DNA of 64,000 nt from CAVPTL01 sp963708725 (GCA_963708725.1 CAVPTL010000014.1:518009-582008); one strand, 5' to 3'; shown: positions 52,926-62,651, counted from the stretch's first letter. The notes: generated from the sequence alone by a model not told the origin. Made by a program: numbers and translations.

Positions 52926-53533
52926 TCCTCGACGACCCGATCACCAGCCGGTTTGAGGCGTTCGCCGATGCGCATCGAAGCGGCGAGCAGCCCGACCCGG
53001 TGGCCGTGATCCAGGCGGCACCCGAGGCAGACCGCGAAGCCCTCGGCGTGATGATCGCGACCTACCTCGCCGCCCAACCGGCGACGGTCTCGGCAGATGT
53101 CGTGGCTCGACGGGCCGCCGCGTCGGCAAGCGATCCGCCGTTGGCCTGGCAAGAGCTCCTACCGGCACTTCGTGCCGAGACCGGCACCACCCGCTCGTCG
53201 CTGGTGAAGAAGCTCGCGGCAGCTCTCGGCTATCCCTCCGCGACCGAGCAGATCGAGGAGCACGTCCATCACCTCGAGACCGGCCAGCTCCAGCCCGCCG
53301 GCGTCAAGCCTGCGGTGATCGATGCACTGGCCCAGATCCTCCATGCTCCCAAGGCGTTGCTCGAGCGAGGGCGTCTGATCGCCCCCGGGCCAAGCGCCAG
53401 CCTGGCGAGCGGTTTGGTCTACCAGCGCCTGGCCGCGCCCATGGAGGACCGCCTGGAGATGACTCTCGGCGAGAGCCGGGCCCCATCCCCAAACGCTGAG
53501 ATCGACGAGCTCTTCGGAGTCACCCGTGGATGA
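52925..53533 (+). CDS. HTH-like regulator between sigma factor and ImmA/IrrE peptidase
   Basis: About 202 residues. The middle part, WQELLPALRAETGTTRSSLV, KKLAAALGYPS and HVHHLETGQLQPAGVKPAVI, resembles an XRE-type HTH. The N-terminal RFEAFADAHRSGEQPDPVAV reads as real protein, yet no ATG, GTG or TTG precedes it in frame except an ATG at 52805 deep within the sigma gene. The frame could begin at an ATC that overlaps the sigma stop (TAATC), at the GTG at 53001, or through frameshifting from the sigma gene. It overlaps the ImmA/IrrE start by 8 bp. Confidence 0.6.
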   Translation: MLDDPITSRFEAFADAHRSGEQPDPVAVIQAAPEADREALGVMIATYLAAQPATVSADVVARRAAASASDPPLAWQELLPALRAETGTTRSSLVKKLAAALGYPSATEQIEEHVHHLETGQLQPAGVKPAVIDALAQILHAPKALLERGRLIAPGPSASLASGLVYQRLAAPMEDRLEMTLGESRAPSPNAEIDELFGVTRG

Positions 53534-54083
53534 GGCGGCAGCGGCGCAGGCAACGCTCCGGCGGTTCCGCGAGCTCTACGACTCCGACGCGCCGCCGGTG
53601 GACGTCGAAGAGTTGGCGTCGAGCCTCTGCCGCCTACGGGTACGGCGGGGCGATGACCTCGCCTCCGTCGCCGGCGTCGCGGAAGGCACGCGACTGTCGG
53701 GCGTCCTGATTCCGAGGCTCTGGGAGATCTGGGTACGACGTGACGAGCCCGCCGCGCGCTGCCGGTTTACGATCGCTCACGAGATAGGCCATCACGTGCT
53801 CCACTCCGACGGCGCCACGGTCATGTGCCGCCCGACCGACGTCGATCAGGCCGACGGCAGTGCTCGCGTACGCGAGCGGGAGGCCAACATGTTTGCCGCT
53901 GAGCTGATCATGCCCGAGGCCCTCGTCCGCGAGTACGCAGACCGCGATGGCGCTGACCCGTTTGCCCTGAGCGAACGGTTCGCCGTGTCGTCTCTCGCGA
54001 TGGCGTTTCGGCTTGTGAGCCTGGAGTATCTGGAGGCGTTGCCGGTTGAGCTTGCTGCGGAGCATGAGCGGTGGCGAGGCTGA
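53526..54083 (+). CDS. ImmA/IrrE-family metallo-endopeptidase
   Basis: 185 residues, GTG start inside the end of the previous gene. FTIAHEIGHHVLHSDGA is the zinc-binding HExxH motif, and RVREREANMFAAELIMPEAL supplies the third ligand Glu. LSERFAVSSLAMAFRLVSLE is the typical C-terminal helix. ImmA/IrrE proteases cut partner HTH repressors or anti-sigma-like proteins to switch on mobile elements or stress genes. The likely substrate is the HTH-like protein just upstream. Confidence 0.92.
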   Translation: MDEAAAAQATLRRFRELYDSDAPPVDVEELASSLCRLRVRRGDDLASVAGVAEGTRLSGVLIPRLWEIWVRRDEPAARCRFTIAHEIGHHVLHSDGATVMCRPTDVDQADGSARVREREANMFAAELIMPEALVREYADRDGADPFALSERFAVSSLAMAFRLVSLEYLEALPVELAAEHERWRG

Positions 54084-54125
54084 GCAGCAGTACCTAAGTA
54101 GACCTTCGTCGAGGAGAGGCCAGAC

Positions 54126-54774
54126 ATGGACGACACGATTATCAGAGCGACGGAAATCGCCGCCAGGCTGGAGGTACCGCCCCCCGCCACACAGGTGGCC
54201 GAGATCGCGCACTTGACCCCCGCGTTTAAGGCGGCACTGATGTTGCCTCAAGCCGGGCACAAGCCGTACAGCAAGAAACTCGCACTGCCGAGCTGGTCTC
54301 CATCACCGGGGCCAGTGGACGTCGTCCTCGGCGATGCCAAGCCGTATAACGCGGTGATTGAGATCAAGGTGAACGACCTGGGGTGGTGCCTCTGGGATCT
54401 GGTCAAGGTCGCCTCGTTGATCTCGGATGGTGCTGCCCTAACGGGTATCTGATCGTCTGCGGCAAGAAGAAGGCGTTCGCCCAACGCGGAAGTTTGAGAC
54501 CGTCCTACGCGACCAGCCAGAGATCGTAACCGCGGCTCTCTTCCTCAAATACGCCAAGGATTGGCTCGATTTGCTCCGCGGGGGAAGCGGTCGCCCCAAG
54601 CATCTTCCGGCGAAGCTCGAGATCCATCAACTGACCGCACTCGAGCTCAGTCACGACCCGAAGTGGGAGATCCGCGCGCTTAAGGTCGTGGTACCAGAGG
54701 ACTGTGGTCGCCTGAAGTTCATAAACGAGTCATGGCCCGACGGGCACACTCGATTACCAAAGAAGCTCAACTAG
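54126..54774 (+). pseudogene. PD-(D/E)XK-nuclease-like protein, two frameshifts as sequenced
   Basis: About 215 residues after correction. The first frame has PVDVVLGDAKPYNAVIEIKV, where D and E-x-K after a strand match a PD-(D/E)XK core, followed by WCLWDLVKVASLISDG. It then shifts near 54440 to NGYLIVCGKKKAF, and again near 54490 to KFETVLRDQPEIVTAALFL and DPKWEIRALKVVVPEDCGRL to the stop. No family name is certain. It may belong with the sigma/ImmA cassette upstream or be a separate defence-type gene. Confidence 0.55.
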
Positions 54775-54827
54775 ACACACACACACCGAGCTGCGCAGAT
54801 CTCAAGCCAGCCCACGCCTCACGCAGG

Positions 54828-55477
54828 CTACGCCGACTTCAAGTTCCTGGAGAGCTGCAACTCGAGATCGAGCGCATCGACTATCGCATCGGGCTCCACC
54901 TCGGGGTACAGATCGTGGATGACATCCTTGGTAAGCCCGCGGGCGCCGAGCGCTCCGACGGCGGCCGTTTCTATGCGCGTCTCCGTGATGTGAGGCGAAC
55001 CGGCGAGCTTGCGGGGACGATCCGCAGGGATGGTCGCGGCATGTGGAGATCAGGACCACGGGCCACACCTGTATCGAACGGCCTCACGAGATCAAGAAAC
55101 TCCAAGTCGAGTATCTGGGCGCCAACCGGGGTCTCGAGGGGATCGTCTTCGATATCAGAATCTCCCCTGCACGATCGACGATCACACCGGGGGTACTCGC
55201 TCAGACACACCGAAAGGTCGAGCTCCCAGTGCCCCCGGCGCCTTGCGGACGTCCAGGCCCGAGCGCGGGAACGGGAAACTGTCCGGGGTTCCTTGGTCTG
55301 TCGGAGCCAGTAGATCATCCGCCGGCCCATCAAGTCGGAATACGACCAAAGCTTCACCCGCTCCGGCGAAACGCTCGGCACCAGCACCCCTGTACGGGCC
55401 CAGTAGTGAACGTTGCTGATGGGCACCGCCGAGAGGGCGGCCGCGCGATCAGCGGGACATGCGCCGGTTGAATCCAT
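54828..55477 (-). pseudogene. MerR-type HTH plus DUF433 domain protein, frame broken
   Basis: About 215 residues after correction. The N-terminus reads AVPISNVHYWARTGVLVPSV and LWSYSDLMGRRMIYWLRQTK, a MerR-like HTH. The C-terminal third, in another frame, reads AGSPHITETRIETAAVGALG and LTKDVIHDLYPEVEPDAIVD, a DUF433 domain with its TRI motif, ending at TAG 54828. Several shifts lie between 55020 and 55310. DUF433 proteins are typical antitoxin-like partners of PIN-type proteins, but no PIN gene is seen next to it. The opposite-strand frame at 54732-55313 is not a gene. Confidence 0.65.
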
Positions 55478-56181
55478 GGAGCTGGAGTACGGTCGTAGGC
55501 CAGCTGCGCTAGAGCCTTCACAATTGTCACACGCGGGGTGAGCTGCCCCTCAATCTCCCGCGCCTTCTCAATCTCCCCCGCAGTCATCTCAGCCTCGAGA
55601 TCCTCGATCAGCATGTCCAGTTCGGTGAGCATGGGACTCTGAGGTGCTCGCTCGCGATACACATCGGTGAGCGCTCTGTAGTAGGCAAGCTGGCCGGCGG
55701 CTCCCGTGGCGAATACTCGCCAGAACCGCTCGCGGTCGGAGGTGTTCCGCAAGTCGCGGACTGTCGATCCGAGGTTGTGCACTTTGTCCGCCATCGAGAC
55801 GCGCACGATCGACTCGGCGTCGTCACCGGTGAGTTCTCGGAGGTGTTTGATGTACGCCGTCTTTCGCGGTAGCCATGGCGGCTTACGCTCGCCGGCCTGC
55901 TCGGGAATCACGTCGCTACAGCCCTCGACGATGGTGGCGACACGTTCACCGAAGTCCTCACGGATCATCTCCAGCTCCCCCACTCCTCCGCCGTCCTCGA
56001 CGGCGTCGTGAAGCATCGCGGCGATCGCCTCGTCCTCATCGCCGTGATCCTCGAGCACCAACGCGGTCACGGCGAGCAGGTGGGCAACATAGGGCACCCC
56101 GGATCCCTTGCGTACGTGGCCGCCATGCACGCGAAGCGCGTAGACGACCGCCTTCTCAAAACGTTCGCCTGGCTCGGTCAC
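55354..56181 (-). CDS. HD-domain hydrolase of the RelA/SpoT HD type, no synthetase domain
   Basis: Up to 275 residues from a GTG that overlaps the upstream nuclease-helicase stop (GTGA). HGGHVRKGSGVPYVAHLLAV and AIAAMLHDAVEDGG give the metal H...HD motif; SMADKVHNLGSTVRDLR is the ADK-x-HNL motif of ppGpp hydrolases. No synthetase domain follows, so it resembles small alarmone hydrolases (SAH). The last 40 residues overlap the MerR start and probably reflect a sequence error near 55480. Coupling to a nuclease-helicase suggests a nucleotide-signal or defence function. Confidence 0.82.
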   Translation of the reverse strand: MTEPGERFEKAVVYALRVHGGHVRKGSGVPYVAHLLAVTALVLEDHGDEDEAIAAMLHDAVEDGGGVGELEMIREDFGERVATIVEGCSDVIPEQAGERKPPWLPRKTAYIKHLRELTGDDAESIVRVSMADKVHNLGSTVRDLRNTSDRERFWRVFATGAAGQLAYYRALTDVYRERAPQSPMLTELDMLIEDLEAEMTAGEIEKAREIEGQLTPRVTIVKALAQLAYDRTPAPWIQPAHVPLIARPPSRRCPSATFTTGPVQGCWCRAFRRSG

Positions 56182-59100
56182 GATGGCGAGCTTACCGTTG
56201 CGAGCTCCACGAAGCGGCACAACGAGTTCGCCAAACGCATCTGCTCGATGGTCGTGCACTCGACCTCCAGCAGCCTCGGCGAACACACCAGGTAGGCGAG
56301 GCACTGGGCGCGCGAGATGGCCACGTTGAGTCGGTTTCGCGAGAGCAGGAAGTCGAGGCCGCGCGGTACGTCTTCCCCGGTTGAGCTTGCCATCGAGTAG
56401 AACACGATCGCCGCCTCGCGACCCTGAAACTTGTCGACTGTGCCGACCTCGACGCCGTCCGGAAGCGCCTCGCGGAGGATCCGCACCTGGTTGTTGTACG
56501 GCGCGACCACGAGGACGTCGTCTTCCTTCAACGGGCGTGTGCCGTTGGCGTCGGTAAACGTGCCCGCGAGCACGCGCCTGATCTCGGCCGCGATCGCCGC
56601 GGCCTCCTGAGGCGAGTCGACGCTGTTTCCCTCGTGCTCAACCGGCATCCAGCGGATGCCGGTGCCGAGCGAGGTTGATCGCGTCGCGCACTCCTCGATC
56701 GAATCCAACCGACCGTCATAGAACGCCTGGGAGATGAACCCGCACACATCGGGGTGCATACGCCGCGTGTGGGTGAGAAAGATGCCGCGGTTCTCGGGGA
56801 TCGTGTCGTGGTCTTCGAGCAGGTGCTGGAGCACCGAGGAACCCGCGCCCTCGGGGTGGACTCCCTGTGAGACCTGAGCCAGCTGGAGCGGATCGCCGAG
56901 CAGGATCAATGATTTCGCGGACGTCCCCATGGCGATGGCATCGGCGAGAGAGATCTGGCCGGCCTCGTCGATCACCAGCACGTCGAGTGTCTGGTCAAGC
57001 GCCTCGCGCGCGAAGAGCCACGAGGTGCCAGCGATCAGATCGACGTCGGGATGCTCGAAGTCGCCGTTCTTGCCTTTGGTGATGAAGTCACCCGGGTAGT
57101 CCTCGCCCTGCTTCTTTCCCACAAAGCTGAGTCCCTCTTCCCGGGCGGCGCATTCGACCGCATCAAGCAGGTTGTGGATGACCCGGTGGCTCTGCGAGGT
57201 GACCCCAACTCGCTTTCCCTGGCGCAGTAGCTCGGTGATGAGCCGCGCGCCGCGGTAGGTTTTGCCCGACCCGGGCGGCCCCTGCACGAACAGATACGAA
57301 CGATCAAGGCCAACGGCGACGGCACGCTGCTCGTCGAGTTCGTCTCGTTGCACCTGCGCGCCACCCAGCGGCAGGTCGCGCCGCACCAGCCGGCGCAGGG
57401 CGAGGTAGCGGTCATCGTCGTCGAGCACAGATTCGCCGAAGCGGTAGAGAGCGTCCCGCTGGTCAGTGGTGAAGAACTGCTCGCTCGGGACGAGAGCCGC
57501 CGGTAGCGCCCTGTCCTGCATCACCGTGCCGCGTCGAAGGCCGACGGTGCCAAATGCGTTGTCGATCGCGTGCACCGTCCACCCAGTGCCGTCCTCAGCG
57601 GGATCGTTGAGCTTGTCGCCGGGGTCGGCCCGATGCTGCTGGGGAGGGAACGTGAAGCCGTACACCTGCGATCGACTGATCCTCGTGGGCTCGACACCGT
57701 CCCACACGAGGCCGGCGAGCGACTCGCGTTCATCGATCAGCTCCTCGGTGGTCATCTCGAGCCGCCTGAAGTGCATCCACGCCTGCGGTCGAGCCTCACG
57801 CGCGTGGTAATCGAGTAGCTGCGCGGCGAGCCACCGCTCGTGATCCGGCTCGGCACCTTCAAGCAGCGCCTCGCGGAGTTCACGCGTCGCCTCATGGGCT
57901 TCGACGGCATCCTCGGTCTCTGCTCGCGGGCCTCGGGCGGCAGCCGCCACGGCACGTCGACCGCGAACTCTTCCTCGGCGATCGTGCCGCTGCTCGACTA
58001 GCCAATCTCGGAGTTGAAGAGTCGCGACGCAATCTTCCTCGTTGTAGGCCTCGATCTCGACCAGCAGTTGCTCGTCTCCGCTCGAGAGGTACGCCTCAAA
58101 GGTCAGCACGGCGTCGTTACCCGACTTGACGTCGGCCTCGCGCGTGAAGAAGAACTGCTCGATCTCCTTGAGCGAGTACGATGGGACTCCTGCGCGAAGT
58201 CCCTGACCAACGACCTTGTACAGGTCGACCAGCACCTCGTTTCGCAGCAGCTCGTCGACCTCGAGCTCGCGCGTCGCATACCGGCCCATCAGTCGCGCGA
58301 GCGTGACGGGCTCATAGACCGCATAGTGGTAGACGTGCATGTCGGGGTACCGACGGCGGCGCTCGACCACCAGGTCGATGAAGGCTTCGAACGCGCGCTT
58401 CTCGGAGTCGCGATCGTGCGCGCGAAACGCGGTGTAGTCGGTTCCACCGTCGCCGTTCTGGGAGATCACGCCAAACAGAAACTCGAGACCGCCCGAAGCC
58501 TCGAAGAACGGATCGCCTTCCATGTCGAAGAAGAGGTCACCGTCGGACGGTTCGGGCAGGAGGCCAAGTCCCCGTTCGGTCTCGGGCGGCAGTAGCCGGC
58601 GGGTCAGCTCGCCCGTCTCACGGCGATGGAGCTGCAGGCCAGCCTGGTCGCGCAGCCGATCCAGCATCGCCGGAGCGACCCGAGGTACAGCCGCCTCGGA
58701 TCGGGCGAGGTCGGTGAGCGTCGTGACTCCAGAATCGATCAGCTTCTCGGCCTGGTCGCGGCGGATCGAGGCGACCAGCGTGAGGTGATCCTCGGCCTCC
58801 CATCGTGGCCGGCAGACGGGGATGAAGGCACACCGCGAGCAATGGGCGCACGGCCACGGTGTCTCCGAGGTCGTGGGCTGCGCGACGTGAGCGCGCACGC
58901 GTGCCTGCGCCATCCGTAAAAACGCGCCGAACTCGGCCGGCTTGAAACTCTCATGCTCCCCCGTGCCGGGCACCACGTGCAGCCAGTCGGGCAGCTTGCC
59001 CTGAATCAGCCCGATCTCCTCGGAGTAGTAGGCGAGCTGCAGCACCGCCGAGGGCTTCGCAGATCGGGCGAGCTTGGTATCCCAGGCCTCGTAGCTCCAA

Positions 59101-59477
59101 TCGCCGAGGGAAGACGGCGAGTCGACGCGCATCACGAAGTCCGACCGGCCGCGCCAGCCGTCTCGCGCGAACGTGGCCTGGTAGATCACCTCGGCGCCCG
59201 AGCGCATCGCCAGCTCAGTCGCGCGCGCGGCCTGCGGGAACCCAAACTCATCCGGAATCGCCACAACCTGTCGCCCGCTGGCCTTCAAACCCGCGAGAAA
59301 CGCCGCCTCGTGCTCGTCGCCCTTGGCCGCAACCAGATCGGAAAGCTTGTCGCGGCCGTGTGGGCGGTCGCGCTCGCCGCGCGCTACCTCGAGCTGGAGC
59401 GAGCTGAGATAGGTGCACGCCAGGTAGGAGGCGAGGTCAGAGGGCGAGAGCCAGAGCTGTCCGTTATCGAGCTGCAT
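56178..59477 (-). CDS. TM0106-family RecB-like nuclease fused to DNA2/UPF1-type helicase
   Basis: 1099 residues. The N-terminal Cas4/RecB-like nuclease has WLSPSDLASYLACTYLSSLQ, SDFVMRV, EAWDTKLAR (D-x-K) and a Cys cluster CAHCSRCAFIPVC that may bind Fe-S. The middle is an RNase-H/DEDD-like domain: DLFFDMEGDPF, YHYAVYEP, YNEEDCVATLQLRDWL. The C-terminal SF1B helicase has Walker A (QGPPGSGKTYRG), Walker B (VLVIDEAGQ), GDPLQLAQ, and the last motifs VGTVDKFQGREA and SRNRLNVAISRA. It would unwind and degrade DNA or RNA ends. It is intact although neighbours are frame-broken. Confidence 0.92.
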   Translation of the reverse strand: MQLDNGQLWLSPSDLASYLACTYLSSLQLEVARGERDRPHGRDKLSDLVAAKGDEHEAAFLAGLKASGRQVVAIPDEFGFPQAARATELAMRSGAEVIYQATFARDGWRGRSDFVMRVDSPSSLGDWSYEAWDTKLARSAKPSAVLQLAYYSEEIGLIQGKLPDWLHVVPGTGEHESFKPAEFGAFLRMAQARVRAHVAQPTTSETPWPCAHCSRCAFIPVCRPRWEAEDHLTLVASIRRDQAEKLIDSGVTTLTDLARSEAAVPRVAPAMLDRLRDQAGLQLHRRETGELTRRLLPPETERGLGLLPEPSDGDLFFDMEGDPFFEASGGLEFLFGVISQNGDGGTDYTAFRAHDRDSEKRAFEAFIDLVVERRRRYPDMHVYHYAVYEPVTLARLMGRYATRELEVDELLRNEVLVDLYKVVGQGLRAGVPSYSLKEIEQFFFTREADVKSGNDAVLTFEAYLSSGDEQLLVEIEAYNEEDCVATLQLRDWLVEQRHDRRGRVRGRRAVAAAARGPRAETEDAVEAHEATRELREALLEGAEPDHERWLAAQLLDYHAREARPQAWMHFRRLEMTTEELIDERESLAGLVWDGVEPTRISRSQVYGFTFPPQQHRADPGDKLNDPAEDGTGWTVHAIDNAFGTVGLRRGTVMQDRALPAALVPSEQFFTTDQRDALYRFGESVLDDDDRYLALRRLVRRDLPLGGAQVQRDELDEQRAVAVGLDRSYLFVQGPPGSGKTYRGARLITELLRQGKRVGVTSQSHRVIHNLLDAVECAAREEGLSFVGKKQGEDYPGDFITKGKNGDFEHPDVDLIAGTSWLFAREALDQTLDVLVIDEAGQISLADAIAMGTSAKSLILLGDPLQLAQVSQGVHPEGAGSSVLQHLLEDHDTIPENRGIFLTHTRRMHPDVCGFISQAFYDGRLDSIEECATRSTSLGTGIRWMPVEHEGNSVDSPQEAAAIAAEIRRVLAGTFTDANGTRPLKEDDVLVVAPYNNQVRILREALPDGVEVGTVDKFQGREAAIVFYSMASSTGEDVPRGLDFLLSRNRLNVAISRAQCLAYLVCSPRLLEVECTTIEQMRLANSLCRFVELATVSSPS

Positions 59478-59552
59478 GTTGGGGCGCCAACCTGGTGGGA
59501 GTGATTACACCATCACGGTCGCGCGAGACAGCGCAGACCTTACGCACGGCCG

Positions 59553-60341
59553 TCACGCCGCAAACAGTTTCGTCGCAGGCTCAGGCTCACCCAGCCGCCC
59601 AGGAAACACCTTCAGCCCGACGCCATCAACCACGCCCGTCGCGGGATGTCGCGCAAACCGGGGCAGCAGCTGCTTGTGCCAGCGGCTGGCGTCGCCCAGC
59701 CGACCACCGTTCGAGGCAAGCGTCGAGGCGACCACCAGATCGGCCGCCTGTAGCCCGACCGAGTAGTGGGACGGCCCCAGGAACAGGGCGTCCACGATCC
59801 GCTCGAGCCGCTGGTAGGGCGTACCCTCGCGTTGCAGGCGCTCGAAGAACCGGCGCATGCGGTCGTCGACGTCGGGCAGGCGGCTATCCACCACCATGAT
59901 CCCGTGGCTGTCGCGATCGGCAAGGAACCGCTGAAACCGCTCGGCGATGAACGTCAGCGCCGTGGCGTAGGTGTCCTCGTCGGTGGCAAACCAGCCCTCG
60001 TTCAGCTTGCGGCCGGCGAGCGGACGAAGCACGGTGACGAAGCAGGAGACCGGCGACCCCGCAACCGCGGAGTAGAGATCGTCGGCGAGCGCAGGCGGCA
60101 CCTCGCCTGTGCGAATCCCGTGCCATTTCGCCTCACGATCGATCGGCCAGCGGTGGGCGCCCAGCGCAGCCTCCCATCGTTCGCGAAGCACGATCCACTC
60201 CTCGGCCGCCACAGCCACGCCGCCAACCGCGAACGCGCGATCGCTTGGCTTGCCGGATTCGTCGAGGAAGAGGATATGCGCAGGGTGTGGCGGAGCGCAA
60301 ACCTCTCTTTGCCGTGGTTGTCGGATCTCCCGCGGGGGCAC
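59553..60341 (-). CDS. DUF3800 domain protein
   Basis: Up to 262 residues. The conserved N-terminal FLDESG is in HILFLDESGKPSDRAFAVGG, and VVDSRLPDVDDRMRRFFERL and HYSVGLQAADLVVASTLA (the QxxD...A motif) follow, as in DUF3800, an RNase-H-like fold often found in defence and mobile regions. The GTG at 60341 gives 20 residues of poor-looking sequence before HILFLDES, so a later start is possible. It lies 75 bp upstream of the nuclease-helicase in the same direction. The 261 bp before it (60342-60602) show no gene. Confidence 0.82.
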   Translation of the reverse strand: MPPREIRQPRQREVCAPPHPAHILFLDESGKPSDRAFAVGGVAVAAEEWIVLRERWEAALGAHRWPIDREAKWHGIRTGEVPPALADDLYSAVAGSPVSCFVTVLRPLAGRKLNEGWFATDEDTYATALTFIAERFQRFLADRDSHGIMVVDSRLPDVDDRMRRFFERLQREGTPYQRLERIVDALFLGPSHYSVGLQAADLVVASTLASNGGRLGDASRWHKQLLPRFARHPATGVVDGVGLKVFPGRLGEPEPATKLFAA

Positions 60342-60602
60342 ATTGGGGGCAATGTCGCCGAAAGAGTCACGTTACGGGTCCGAAGCGATCCTGGGTGGGG
60401 CGATGCGGTCACGGGTTGGGGCGGTACCGTGATTCAAGGCCGTTTCCGACCTGCAGGGCGGGGCATCCGGGGACTGTGCAGGGGTCGGCGCCCCTTGAAG
60501 AATCTGGAGTTGTATCTCTGATGACGGCAGGTCTTGTCGGCGGGGCATCAAAGCAGCCGTCCGACGGCGCTCCATCCGTGAACGCTGGTACGGCCGGCCC
60601 GT

Positions 60603-62651
60603 CTATCTCCAGTGCGAACCGACGTAATCGAGCGCGTCGGCGGTGGTTAGGAGGCGACTCGAGTTGTTGAGGCGGACGTACAGGTCGCCAGCTGACCGTT
60701 GACCGCGCATGAAGATCGGTGAACTTGCCGGCTCCATGTCCACTCGACACACGTCCTGTCCGCCGATATCGGTGAATGTGATCGTCAAGTACGAGGTCGC
60801 GACCTTGCCCAGAACCTCGGCGAGCATTGTGGTCAGCCAGTTTTCGTATCCGTCTCGATCCTGACGTTTTTGGTCGGCCAGCCGGTAGTCGTCCTTCAGA
60901 CCCACTGCCTCGCCGCCATCGTTTACGCCGATGAGGAGTGTGCCTCCGTGGGCGTTCGCGAAGCCGGCGATGGTCTTAGCTATGGAGAACTCGAGGTCTT
61001 TGTTTCGGTTACCGCTCTCCCGATCGAAGCAGGAGGAAGCCTTGAACTCCACCCACTTGCTCTCGCCGCCGGCCACCAGCACGTCGGTGGCGATCGGGCC
61101 GGAGTTGGCGGCGGTGCCAGGACTTACCTCGGTCCCAGTCGCCTCCTCGGCGATCTCGGCTTTCAGCTCTTCGGGCTGTTCGGGCACATCGACCCAGACT
61201 CGCGTCCGGTATCGCGCTCCACGTAGGAGAATGCGGTCTTGGCGTAGTCGTGGGCAGCGAGCTTCTTCAGCTGCTCCTTGACGCGCCGGCGCCCCTCCAT
61301 GGCGAACTCGAGGTACTCGCGTAGCTCTCCGTGGGTCCATTCGCCGTGGGGATGCAGGATCTTCAGCAGGCCCGACACGGTCTTGCGCACAGCCTTCTCG
61401 TCTCGCGCGGACAGGTGGATCCGAGCGCGAAGTCGCTATCGATCGCGCTGACCTGGCTCTGCTTCCGGAGCTGCCGCAGCGCCTCGGCGAAGTAGTCGGA
61501 TACAGGCCGAAATGGTCGGTGAACAGGCGCTTCTCGAGCTTCGGCGCTTCCCAGCCGGGAAGGTAGTAGTGCAGCCGGTCGAGGAACGCCGGATCGATCA
61601 TCGCCTTACGGGAGATCGGCGAACAGATGCGCGCTGCGGACGAGCTCTTGATGGGGCTTGCTCGTGTTCCCGATGAACACGATCGATGCCTCGGTTGGGA
61701 CCTCCTCCTTGCCTCGCGCGAATGAGCCGGACTCCATGAAGTCCTTGAGCATGTTGACGACGGTCGAGTCCGACATCTCGAGCCCGGCGACCTCGTCGAA
61801 GGCCACGACGTCCCACATGCCAAGCAGTCCGACGCGGCCCGAGCTGAGGTTGACGAATAGCTGGGCGACAGTGACCTTGCCGCCCGAGATCAGGATCGCG
61901 TTGGGCGACGACTCGCGGTAGATGAAGGACTTGCCTGTCCCCCACGGGCCCGAGTTCGATCAGGTTGTAGTTCCGCTCGGCCATCGGCAGGAGCCGCGGC
62001 GAGGCGAGAAGCTTCCCCCGCAGGTCGTAATGCGCTGGTTCGAGACCGATCGATCGCATCACGAGGTCGAGCCACTCGTCGCGCGTGAATCGCGGGCGGG
62101 CCTCGATGTACTCGTCCATGTCGAACGCGGCGACCTGGATCGGCTTGAGCGCCTGGATGTAGAACGGTCGCTTCTTCTCCTCCTCGTCGTCCGCGTTGTA
62201 GAGAAGGTCGAGCTGGCACCAGACGCCGCCGCCCAGAGCCGCTCGTACTTGTAGACGACGTCCTCGGGGATGTGGACGTACTTGTCCCCGAAGTTCGAGA
62301 GGTGGGCCCAGAACTTGTCCTCGCTGGCGACGAGCCGGACGTCGACCTTGTCGATGAGGCGGTGTTGGCCCCTTCGCTTGAGCTTCGCCTTTGCCTGCTC
62401 GGACTCGTCGGGTCGGATGAAGTTCTCCTGCAGAGTCTGGTTGACGACTGCAGACCGGTGGCGATCGCCGCAGGGTCGTCGGACGCGCAGTACTTGCCGA
62501 GCAGGAACTCAAGGACGTAGACGGGGACGTTCGCGCCGACTTTGACTTGCCGGACGAGATCCTTCCGGACGACCCGGCCCGCGAACGCGTCGTTGGCCAG
62601 CCGGTCGAGCGCGTCCATCGGCGTGCTGGTCGGGGCGGTCGCTTCGCTCAT
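60603..62651 (-). pseudogene. brxL: BREX BrxL AAA+ protein with C-terminal AlbA_2 (Schlafen-like) domain, frame broken as sequenced
   Basis: About 682 residues after correction. N-terminus: DLVRQVKVGANVPVYVLEFL then GKYCAS. AAA+ core: LKPIQVAAFDMDEYIEARPR, RFTRDEWLDLVMRSIGLEP, NYNLIELGP before Walker A, MWDVVAFDEVAGLE (Walker B), SFARGKEEVPTEASIVFIGN, FLDRLHYYLPGWEAPKLEKR, VRKTVSGLLKILHPHGEW and GRRRVKEQLKKL. Known BrxL proteins then continue into a Lon-like domain. Here the VPEQ motif runs into KWVEFKASSCFDRES and FANAHGGTLLIGVNDGGEAV, an AlbA_2 domain. Six or more single-base shifts occur. It starts at the pglZ stop (ATGA). Confidence 0.85.

Noticed and set aside
54732..55313. A 193-codon rightward gene
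   Set aside because: The leftward strand encodes MerR HTH and DUF433 motifs over the same bases, although in broken frames.
56178..60341. BREX helicase or methylase (brxC, pglX) within the window
   Set aside because: The large helicase is TM0106/DNA2-like, not BrxC, and no N6-adenine methylase motif (NPPY) was seen in these genes.
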